Below, piece after piece: positions 1 through 6,052 of a DNA stretch of 18,473 nt. Each line of letters begins with the position of its first letter. Position 1 is the stretch's first letter. The stretch covers positions 1 through 18,473 of the forward strand of contig CAJTTT010000044.1 in NCBI GenBank assembly GCA_910579285.1, written 5' to 3'. The position numbers and the translations under genes are program-made. The notes below the pieces were generated by a model. The model did no database searches, was not told the DNA's origin, and saw only the letters and a list, made by a program, of their open reading frames with translations. This stretch comes from an uncultured Lachnospiraceae bacterium (GTDB lineage: Bacteria; Bacillota; Clostridia; Lachnospirales; Lachnospiraceae).

Positions 1-82
1 GCGCGGAGCGCGGGTTTGCGAGTTTAACACCGCGCAAAAGAAAACAGGCGTGAGATGAAAACAGAGCAAGGAGACACGAAAT
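1..82. other. Upstream edge, no recognisable gene
   Basis: All three forward frames close within this stretch: frame 1 at 25-27, and frames 2 and 3 near 50-58. It may hold the last codons of an upstream gene, but none of the short tails is recognisable. GCGCGG occurs twice (1-6 and 8-13), and the second copy can pair with CCGCGC at 30-35. No T-run follows, so it is not a convincing terminator. The ribosome-binding site AAGGAG at 68-73 belongs to the next gene. Confidence 0.4.
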
Positions 83-574
83 ATGAACGCAATCGTAGCG
101 GTGGACAATAACTGGGCGATCGGCTGTAAAAACAGCCTGCTTGTCAGAATCCCGGCGGACCACAAGAATTTCAGACAGGAGACAACGGGCAAGGTGGTGG
201 TGCTTGGGAGAAAGACGCTTGAAACATTTCCACAGGGGATGCCCCTGCCGAACAGAACCAACATTATCCTGTCCACAAATCTGGATTATCAGGTGAAGGA
301 CGCTGTGGTGGTGCACAGTAAGGAGGAGCTGGACGAGGAGCTGAAAAAATATGCGTCGGAGGACGTGTATATCATCGGCGGGGAGAGCGTTTACCGTATG
401 ATGCTTCCAGAATGCGATGTGGTGCATGTGACGAAGATTGACCATGATTATGAGGCTGACGCGTATTTCCCGGACCTGGATCAGGATGGGGCGTGGGAGA
501 TTACAGCGGAGAGTGAGGAGCAGACTTATTTTGATCTGCCTTACTACTTCGTAAAATATGAAAGAAAAGTGTAG
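83..574 (+). CDS. folA: Dihydrofolate reductase
   Basis: This enzyme reduces dihydrofolate to tetrahydrofolate with NADPH in the cytoplasm, feeding thymidylate, purine and methionine synthesis. The 163-residue length is normal for chromosomal bacterial DHFR. The N-terminal strand IVAVDNNWAIG matches the Met20-loop region. IPAD (residues 23-26) supplies the conserved acidic residue D26. VVVLGRKTLETF and NRTNIILS match the NADPH-binding strand and following loop. VYIIGGESVY matches the IGGxxxY motif, and the C-terminal strand YYFVKYER is typical. ATG at 83 is preceded by AAGGAG at 68-73 with 9 bases of spacing. One oddity is that the tryptophan usually found before the LPxD motif (E. coli Trp22) is valine here, and the GRxTWES tryptophan is leucine. 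The next gene starts 76 bases downstream with its own ribosome-binding site. The family assignment is firm. Confidence 0.96.
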   Translation: MNAIVAVDNNWAIGCKNSLLVRIPADHKNFRQETTGKVVVLGRKTLETFPQGMPLPNRTNIILSTNLDYQVKDAVVVHSKEELDEELKKYASEDVYIIGGESVYRMMLPECDVVHVTKIDHDYEADAYFPDLDQDGAWEITAESEEQTYFDLPYYFVKYERKV

Positions 575-650
575 ATTTGTTCCGGGGCACACTTGTTGAG
601 GGGCAGGATGAAAATGCAGCCGGAGCTGACAGTGAGGAAGGGTATACGGT

Positions 651-2615
651 ATGGGGCAGGAGACAAAGGTAACGATGGCTAATAAGGGGATGGAGCTTTC
701 GCAGGCCAAGGAGGCGCTGCAGCAGAAAGCCGAAGAGCTGGAGGCGGCCAAGAGTGCGGTGGAGAAAGCGGAGTTTGCCAGGGATATTTTTCTGGCAAAT
801 ATGTCCCATGAGCTTAGAACGCCGATCAATACGATTCTTGGGCTGAATGAGCTGATTCTGAGGGAGAGTCAGGAGGAGGCGGTTAAGGAGTATGCCCGGG
901 ATATCAGGCAGGCAGGCAATATTCTTCTTGCGCTGGTTAGTGATATTCTGGACTTTTCCAAACTGGAAGCGGAGAAGATGGAGCTGACGGAGGGGATTTA
1001 TGATGTCAGTTCCCTTCTGAATGATCTGATTAACAGCATTTCGGTACAGCAGCGCCGCAAAAAACTGGATCTGGTACTGGACATCGCGCAGGATATGCCT
1101 TATAAGCTTTTTGGTGACGAGATACATATCAGGCAGGTGATCGGCAACCTCCTGTCAAATGCAGTGCGTTACACAGAAAAGGGACGGGTTACGCTGCATG
1201 TGAGCTGGAAGGAGCTGCCGAAAGATTCCATAGAGATTTTTGTGATTGTGAAGGACACGGGAATCGGCATCAGGGAGGAAGACATCCCAAAACTTTTCCA
1301 CGCGTTCCAGAGGATGGATTCCACGGCCCGCAGCAAGGACGACAGGACAGGGCTGGGGCTTGCCATCACGCAGCGGCTGCTTGAGATGATGGGCGCTAAG
1401 CTGGAGGTGCAGAGCGTATACGGAAAGGGTTCCGCCTTTTCGTTTCGGATTGTGCAGAAGATCGTGGACAGGGAGCCTCTTGGCGATTTTGAGAAACAGT
1501 ACAGGGACAGCCTGCGCAGCATCGAGGATTACCACGAAAAGTTTATTGCGCCTATGGGAAGAATCCTCATCGTTGATGATAACGCCATGAATCTGGCGGT
1601 GGCGCAGGGGCTTTTAAAAGGAACAAGGCTGCAGATCGATGTGGCGTCCAGCGGAGAGGAATGTCTGGAGCTGATTAAGAGAAAGACGTACCATCTGATC
1701 TGCATGGATCATATGATGCCGGTGATGGACGGCGTACAGACGCTGCATGCCATCCGGGAGCTGGAAGGGAATCCTTCCAGGGATATTCCGATCATTGCAC
1801 TGACGGCAAACGCGGTGGCGGGAGCCAGGGAGCTCTATCTGAAAGAGGGATTTCAGGATTATCTGACAAAACCTATCGACGCGGATAAATTTGAAAATAT
1901 GCTGATTGAGTATCTGCCCAGCAACGTGGTTTACATGACCAACAACAGGGATATCAGCGATGAGTATGAGCAGACGAGGGAGGAAGGAGAGTTTGACATC
2001 AGAGAGAGTCAGCTTTATCTGATGGGCTTTAATCTGAGAAACGGCCTCAGATATATGGGCGGGGACAAGGCGCTTTACGGCAAGGTTCTCCAGGATTTCC
2101 ATTCCATTTTACATGAGAAGGAGACGGCTCTCAAAGACTTTTTACAGAAAGGAGACATGCCCGGCTACACAATTATTGTGCATTCCTTGAAGGGAAATGC
2201 CAGAAATGTGGGCGCGGATGATCTGGCGGATGAAGCTTTTGAGCTGGAGAAGATGGCGAAAGCAGGGCAGCTTGAGGATGTGACGGTGCGGTCTCCGATT
2301 TTGTTCAGCATGATGAGCACCATGAGGAACAGCCTTCGGGTTTATCTGGAAACGGAGGATGCCGGCGGCCAGACGCAGAAGCAGGAGCCGGAAGAGAGCG
2401 TGTGCACCATCACGGAAGAGGAATGGGTAAGGGCCCTGCAGGAGCTGGCGGCCAGGCTGGATGATTTTGACGGGGAGAGCGCAGCGATTAAGCTCAGGGA
2501 GCTGAAACGGTATGAAAGACCTGAGACGGATAAGAAGATGCTTAGGCTCTGTGAGAAGGCAATCAAGGATTATGCTTATGACATTGCCCTCGAAGTGGTC
2601 AATGCAGTGCTTTAA
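651..2615 (+). CDS. Soluble hybrid histidine kinase (HisKA-HATPase-REC-Hpt), no sensor domain
   Basis: This is a 654-residue multistep phosphorelay protein. Residues 15-48 form a short charged, coiled-coil-like stretch. The HisKA dimerisation domain follows, with the H-box NMSHELRTP and phospho-acceptor His53. The HATPase_c domain shows the N-box (GNLLSN, Asn170), the G1 box DTGIGI (202-207) and the G2 box TGLGL (233-237). A receiver domain spans about 303-423, with acidic pair Asp309/Asp310, phospho-acceptor Asp353 in CMDHMMPVMDG, Thr385 and Lys407 (LTKP). A C-terminal Hpt domain has HSLKG with His511. All phosphorelay residues are present, so the kinase looks competent. There is no transmembrane segment, PAS, GAF or periplasmic domain before HisKA. 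An in-frame TGA at 633-635 shows the reading frame cannot extend further upstream. The ribosome-binding site is GAGGAAG about 10 bases before ATG 651. No DNA-binding response regulator lies nearby, so the output partner is unknown. Confidence 0.93.
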   Translation: MGQETKVTMANKGMELSQAKEALQQKAEELEAAKSAVEKAEFARDIFLANMSHELRTPINTILGLNELILRESQEEAVKEYARDIRQAGNILLALVSDILDFSKLEAEKMELTEGIYDVSSLLNDLINSISVQQRRKKLDLVLDIAQDMPYKLFGDEIHIRQVIGNLLSNAVRYTEKGRVTLHVSWKELPKDSIEIFVIVKDTGIGIREEDIPKLFHAFQRMDSTARSKDDRTGLGLAITQRLLEMMGAKLEVQSVYGKGSAFSFRIVQKIVDREPLGDFEKQYRDSLRSIEDYHEKFIAPMGRILIVDDNAMNLAVAQGLLKGTRLQIDVASSGEECLELIKRKTYHLICMDHMMPVMDGVQTLHAIRELEGNPSRDIPIIALTANAVAGARELYLKEGFQDYLTKPIDADKFENMLIEYLPSNVVYMTNNRDISDEYEQTREEGEFDIRESQLYLMGFNLRNGLRYMGGDKALYGKVLQDFHSILHEKETALKDFLQKGDMPGYTIIVHSLKGNARNVGADDLADEAFELEKMAKAGQLEDVTVRSPILFSMMSTMRNSLRVYLETEDAGGQTQKQEPEESVCTITEEEWVRALQELAARLDDFDGESAAIKLRELKRYERPETDKKMLRLCEKAIKDYAYDIALEVVNAVL

Positions 2616-2621
2616 ACGGAC

Positions 2622-2647
2622 TTGACTTTTGAGGATAAAGGTATAAT
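2622..2647 (+). promoter_or_regulatory. Candidate promoter for ilvE
   Basis: A perfect -10 box TATAAT lies at 2642-2647, and TTGACT lies at 2622-2627. The spacer is only 14 bases, shorter than the usual 16-18, so the -35 assignment is uncertain. The site sits in the gap between the kinase stop and the aminotransferase, about 74 bases before its ATG. Confidence 0.5.
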
Positions 2648-2720
2648 GTAGTATTAGGAAGAAATGAAGCAGTACAAAAAAGCGTCAGAGGAAATGACTG
2701 AGTGAGAGGAGTTGGGTATT

Positions 2721-3746
2721 ATGGAAAAAAAGAATCTGGATTGGGCGAATATTGGTTTCGGCTACCATGAGACAGACAAGCGGTTTGTGGCGAATTACAG
2801 AAACGGTGCGTGGGATGAGGGCGCGCTTGTGGATGACGCCAACATTGTGATGAGTGAATGTGCGGGCGTCCTGCAGTACGCGCAGACCTGTTTCGAGGGG
2901 ATGAAAGCCTACACCACCGAGGACGGGCGTATCGTGACTTTCCGTCCTGACCTGAACGCGCAGCGCATGGAAGATTCCTGTAAAAGGTTGGAAATGCCGG
3001 TGTTTCCGCAGGAGCGTTTTATCCAGGCTGTGACGGATGTGGTGGCAGCGAACGAGGCTTATGTGCCGCCCTATGGTTCTGGCGCAACCCTCTATATCAG
3101 ACCGTTTATGTTTGGTATTTCCCCGGTAATTGGCGTGAAGCCTGCGGACGAATACCACTTCAGAGTATTCACCACGCCTGTGGGTCCTTACTTTAAAGGC
3201 GGCGTAAAGCCGCTCACAATCAAGGTGAGTGATTTTGACCGGGCAGCTCCGCACGGCACGGGGCATATCAAGGCAGGATTAAACTATGCGATGAGCCTGC
3301 ATGCGATTATGACTGCGCACGCGGAAGGCTTTGACGAAAATATGTATCTGGATGCGGGCAGCAGGACTTATGTGGAGGAGACAGGCGGCGCGAACTTCCT
3401 TTTCGTGACGAAGGATAACCGGGTGGTTACACCGAAATCCGACAGCATTCTGCCCTCTATAACCAGACGCTCTCTGATGACGGTGGCGAAGGATTATCTG
3501 GGTCTTGAAGTGGAGGAGAGGCCGATCGCGCTCGAAGAGGTGAAGGATTTCGCAGAGTGCGGTCTGTGCGGCACAGCGGCGGTAATTTCCCCGGTAGGAA
3601 AGATTGTAGACCACGGGAAAGAGATTGCTTTTCCCAGCGGCATGAGCGAGATGGGGCCTGTTACGAAAAAGCTGTATGACACGCTTACGGGCATCCAGAT
3701 GGGCAGGATTGACGCACCCGAGGGATGGATTCATGTGATTAAATAG
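2721..3746 (+). CDS. ilvE: Branched-chain amino acid aminotransferase
   Basis: This PLP-dependent fold-type IV aminotransferase interconverts branched-chain 2-oxo acids and leucine, isoleucine or valine, with glutamate as partner. Numbered from the TTG three codons before the ATG, the motif GTGHIKAGLNYA contains the Schiff-base lysine (residue 187), and VEETGGANF contains the conserved glutamate (223) near the cofactor. FEGMKAY near residue 61 and CGTAAVISPV near 286 are further family signatures. The length of about 341 residues fits the eukaryote-like BCAT subgroup common in Firmicutes. I place the start at ATG 2721, because AGGAG at 2707-2711 is then 9 bases upstream. An in-frame TTG at 2712 directly abuts that site and is unlikely to be used. 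The gene appears monocistronic, with its own promoter upstream and a strong terminator at 3773-3799. No T-box or leucine leader was seen. Confidence 0.95.
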   Translation: MEKKNLDWANIGFGYHETDKRFVANYRNGAWDEGALVDDANIVMSECAGVLQYAQTCFEGMKAYTTEDGRIVTFRPDLNAQRMEDSCKRLEMPVFPQERFIQAVTDVVAANEAYVPPYGSGATLYIRPFMFGISPVIGVKPADEYHFRVFTTPVGPYFKGGVKPLTIKVSDFDRAAPHGTGHIKAGLNYAMSLHAIMTAHAEGFDENMYLDAGSRTYVEETGGANFLFVTKDNRVVTPKSDSILPSITRRSLMTVAKDYLGLEVEERPIALEEVKDFAECGLCGTAAVISPVGKIVDHGKEIAFPSGMSEMGPVTKKLYDTLTGIQMGRIDAPEGWIHVIK

Positions 3747-3772
3747 GCTGGAAAGAGCCGGAGGCATAAACA

Positions 3773-3799
3773 AACCGGGTGCGCGGGCACCCGGTTTTT
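3773..3799 (+). terminator. Rho-independent terminator after ilvE
   Basis: A 10-bp stem AACCGGGTGC / GCACCCGGTT (3773-3782 with 3787-3796) closes a 4-base loop and runs into TTTTT (3795-3799). It begins 26 bases after the ilvE stop codon. It also argues against starting the next gene at the in-frame ATG 3779, which lies inside the hairpin. Confidence 0.9.
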
Positions 3800-3838
3800 C
3801 GGGTTAAGGACGGCAGGAAGGAACAGGGAAACTTAGCA

Positions 3839-4606
3839 ATGAAGAGTGAAGCGATCAGAGAGCAGTATCCTTATCTTTATGAGACCCATCTCCATACATC
3901 GGAGGCAAGCGCCTGTGCGAGGAATACCGGGGAGGAGATGGCGAGGGCATGTAAGGAGTATGGGTATACCGGCATTTTTGTGACAGACCATAACTGGGGC
4001 GGAAATACTTGTGTGGACGGGAGTCTTTCCTGGGATGCGTGGGTAGATCAGTTCTGTCTTGGGTATGAGCGTGCGAAGGCGGAAGGGGACAGGATCGGGC
4101 TGGATGTCTTTTTCGGTTACGAGGCCGGTTATGACGCCACGGAATTTCTGGTGTACGGGATTGACCAGGCTTGGATGAAGATACACCCGGAACTTCGCCA
4201 TATATCTGTGGAAGAGCAGTACGAGCTGGTACATGGGGCGGGCGGCCTGGTGATGCACGCGCATCCTTACAGGGAGGAGGCCTATATTCCGAAGGTGCGC
4301 CTTTTTCCCGACTGGGTGGACGGCGTGGAGGGAATCAATGCCGCACATCATTGGTATGCTGGAACTTCGCGTGACAAGACCGTCTTTGACAAAAGGGCAG
4401 TGGCCTATGCGGGGGAGCACGGGTTTCCCTTGAGCGCTGGATCTGACATTCACTCCACGAACCTGTTTGGAGGAGGCATGGCTTTTCGCAGAAGACTGCG
4501 TTCGGGAGCCGATTATGTGCAGGCGGTGCTGGGCGGAGAGGATTATGTGATGACAGACGGAAAAGTGTGGTATGATAAATACGGCAGATGTATTTCTGAT
4601 GATTGA
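3839..4606 (+). CDS. PHP-domain metal-dependent phosphoesterase
   Basis: This 255-residue protein contains the PHP (polymerase and histidinol phosphatase) metal-binding fold. Visible motifs are HLHT (His17, His19), FVTDHN (Asp50, His51), a glutamate in FFGYEAGYD, HAHPYR in the middle, and SAGSDIH near the C terminus. Together these form the usual multinuclear metal site of stand-alone PHP phosphoesterases. The substrate cannot be read from sequence; relatives include nucleoside 3',5'-bisphosphate phosphatases and PHP proteins of unknown role. I start at ATG 3839, with AGGG at 3825-3828. The earlier in-frame ATG 3779 lies in the ilvE terminator hairpin. There is no signal peptide, so the protein is cytoplasmic. 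Its stop codon overlaps the -35 box of the next gene's likely promoter, so it is probably a separate transcription unit. Confidence 0.88.
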   Translation: MKSEAIREQYPYLYETHLHTSEASACARNTGEEMARACKEYGYTGIFVTDHNWGGNTCVDGSLSWDAWVDQFCLGYERAKAEGDRIGLDVFFGYEAGYDATEFLVYGIDQAWMKIHPELRHISVEEQYELVHGAGGLVMHAHPYREEAYIPKVRLFPDWVDGVEGINAAHHWYAGTSRDKTVFDKRAVAYAGEHGFPLSAGSDIHSTNLFGGGMAFRRRLRSGADYVQAVLGGEDYVMTDGKVWYDKYGRCISDD

Positions 4607-4631
4607 GATGGTACAAACAGCATAATATATA
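4603..4631 (+). promoter_or_regulatory. Candidate promoter for the PPIase lipoprotein gene
   Basis: TTGAGA at 4603-4608 and TATATA at 4626-4631 are separated by 17 bases. The -35 box overlaps the stop codon of the PHP gene. The predicted transcript starts near 4638, about 50 bases before the PPIase ATG. Confidence 0.5.
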
Positions 4632-4690
4632 CAGGAGAAGTATTTGATAGCAAAAACAGCCGTGAGGGACAGCGGCGAAGCAGGAGGCGT

Positions 4691-5758
4691 ATGAGAGGAA
4701 GCGGATGTAGAAAGGCAGCAGCATACCTGTTGGCGGCATGTGTGTTGACTGGATTGGTCACAGGCTGCGGGGACGGTGAGGGGTTCGGCACGAAAGTGGT
4801 GCTCACCACGGGATTTGAAAAGGACGAAATCTTTCGGATTGAGACAAGTTCCTGCAAGGTGCCTGAGCTTATGGTATATCTGACAACGATCCAGAATCGT
4901 TATGAGAGCGTATACGGACAGGAGATATGGGGGACGATTGCGGACGGCGTGACGCTGGAGGAAAATGTGAAAAATACGGCGCTGGCACAGATCGCCCAGA
5001 TCAAGACCATGAACCTGATGGCGGAAAAGTATGAGGTGGAGCTGGACGAGGAGGAGCGCGCCCGCGCGGAGAATGCGGCGAAAGCATATTATGAGACGCT
5101 GGGAGAGCGGGAGATCGAGCTGATGGACATCAATGAGAAAACCATCAAATCGCTGTACACGGAGCTTGCCCGGGCGGAGAAGATGTACCAGTACACGATA
5201 AAGGACATCAACCCGGAAATCAGCGATGACGAGGCCCGCACAATCACCGTGCAGCATATCCTGATCAAGACTTATGCGCTGGACGGGACGGGAAAGAAAA
5301 TTGAGTACACGGAGGAGGCAAAGCGTGACGCATACAGGCGGGCGGTCGAGGCGCTCGGACAGGCGAGAGAAGGCGAGGATTTTGACGCGCTGGTCCGCAA
5401 GTACAGCGAGGACGACAAAGTGACGTATTCCTTCGGCAAGGGGGAGATGGAGGAGTCCTTTGAGACGGCGGCCTTTAATCTGGGAACGGGGGAGATCAGT
5501 GATGTGGTGGAGACAGAGTTTGGCTATCACATCATTAAATGCATCAATACCTTTGACAGGGAGGAGACGGACGCAAATAAGATCAAGATCGTGGAGCAGA
5601 GGCAGGAGGAGGCCTTTGGGCGGGAGTATGACGCTTATGTGGCCACTCTCACGAGAAACTTAAACGAGGAGCTGTGGGACAGCGTAAATTTTATCCACGA
5701 TGAGGAAGTGTCAACGCAGAATTTTTTTGAGGTGTATGCACAGTATTTTGGGGACTAG
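4691..5758 (+). CDS. Parvulin-type peptidyl-prolyl isomerase lipoprotein (PrsA/SurA-like)
   Basis: This 355-residue exported foldase is predicted to catalyse proline cis/trans isomerisation and help fold secreted proteins outside the membrane. Residues 7-25 are a lipoprotein signal peptide with lipobox VTGC, and Cys26 is the predicted lipidated residue. A helical SurA-N-like chaperone region spans roughly 50-175. The rotamase (PPIC) domain spans about 184-286, with the opening motif VQHILI, the mid-domain YSFGKGEM, and the closing FGYHIIK signature. A charged helical tail follows, ending in aromatic residues. AGGAGG at 4682-4687 lies only 3 bases before ATG 4691, which is close but usable. 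The gene has its own candidate promoter and is followed by the htpG control region, where no clear terminator is visible. PrsA versus a broader SurA-like foldase cannot be decided from sequence alone. Confidence 0.88.
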   Translation: MRGSGCRKAAAYLLAACVLTGLVTGCGDGEGFGTKVVLTTGFEKDEIFRIETSSCKVPELMVYLTTIQNRYESVYGQEIWGTIADGVTLEENVKNTALAQIAQIKTMNLMAEKYEVELDEEERARAENAAKAYYETLGEREIELMDINEKTIKSLYTELARAEKMYQYTIKDINPEISDDEARTITVQHILIKTYALDGTGKKIEYTEEAKRDAYRRAVEALGQAREGEDFDALVRKYSEDDKVTYSFGKGEMEESFETAAFNLGTGEISDVVETEFGYHIIKCINTFDREETDANKIKIVEQRQEEAFGREYDAYVATLTRNLNEELWDSVNFIHDEEVSTQNFFEVYAQYFGD

Positions 5759-5798
5759 TGCGTCTGTCGGCCCTCCTTTTGGCAGTGCAGAGAGAAAG

Positions 5799-5843
5799 CA
5801 TGCGGGAGTTTACAAAAAGTTTATAATTTCTGAAACCCGCATG
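5799..5843. repeat. Inverted repeat upstream of htpG
   Basis: CATGCGGG (5799-5806) pairs perfectly with CCCGCATG (5836-5843). TTT (5809-5811) and AAA (5833-5835) can extend the stem past a 2-base bulge. The interval between the 8-bp arms is 29 bases. The right arm falls in the spacer of a candidate htpG promoter. No T-run follows, so a standard terminator is unlikely. It may be an operator or a transcript-end stem for the PPIase gene. Confidence 0.5.
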
Positions 5844-5858
5844 AAATCAAAGTATAAT
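5830..5858 (+). promoter_or_regulatory. Candidate htpG promoter P1
   Basis: CTGAAA (5830-5835, 4 of 6 matches to the -35 consensus), a 17-base spacer and a perfect TATAAT (5853-5858). Transcription would start near 5865, placing the CIRCE operator at about +14 to +40, the classic position for HrcA repression. Confidence 0.55.
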
Positions 5859-5877
5859 CAGAATAGAATCAAAATTA

Positions 5878-5904
5878 TTAGCACTCATCTCTAATGAGTG
5901 CTAA
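5878..5904. promoter_or_regulatory. CIRCE operator (HrcA binding site)
   Basis: An exact match to the CIRCE consensus: TTAGCACTC, nine bases, GAGTGCTAA. HrcA, stabilised by GroEL, represses heat-shock genes through this element. It is normally found before groESL and hrcA-grpE-dnaK. Here it precedes htpG by about 150 bases. The arms have no mismatch. Confidence 0.97.
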
Positions 5905-5911
5905 TTTGGTC

Positions 5912-5940
5912 TTGACTTCTGAAATGGCGTGTATTACACT
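5912..5940 (+). promoter_or_regulatory. Candidate htpG promoter P2
   Basis: TTGACT (5912-5917), a 17-base spacer and TACACT (5935-5940). It lies 7 bases downstream of CIRCE, so an HrcA-bound operator would abut the -35 box. The -10 region overlaps the small palindrome GTGTA-T-TACAC (5929-5939). It may be an alternative or additional start for htpG. Confidence 0.45.
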
Positions 5941-5955
5941 ATCCCCTAGGTAATA

Positions 5956-5976
5956 AAATCCCAGGAAACGGGATTT
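5956..5976 (+). other. Leader hairpin in the htpG 5' untranslated region
   Basis: AAATCCC (5956-5962) and GGGATTT (5970-5976) form a perfect 7-bp stem with a 7-base loop. It lies about 77 bases before the htpG ATG and would be in the transcript from either candidate promoter. No T-run follows, so it is not a terminator. Possible roles are mRNA stability or structure control. Confidence 0.5.
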
Positions 5977-6052
5977 GTGCAGTGTAAATGAGGGGCGCTG
6001 GGGCGTCCTGTACAGACGGTATTTCAGTGAGAAAAGAAAGGAACGTGGTAAA

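Noticed and set aside
1..35. GC-rich hairpin as terminator of an upstream gene
   Set aside because: The 6-bp stem has a long loop and is followed by A-rich, not T-rich, sequence.
3833..5530. Long minus-strand open frame of 565 codons across the PHP and PPIase genes
   Set aside because: Low-complexity, His/Leu/Arg-rich translation with no recognisable domain. It lies opposite two clear genes with intact motifs, so it is a shadow frame.
5975..6052. Longer HtpG from ATG 5975
   Set aside because: The extra 26 residues do not resemble HtpG, and the good ribosome-binding site is before 6053.
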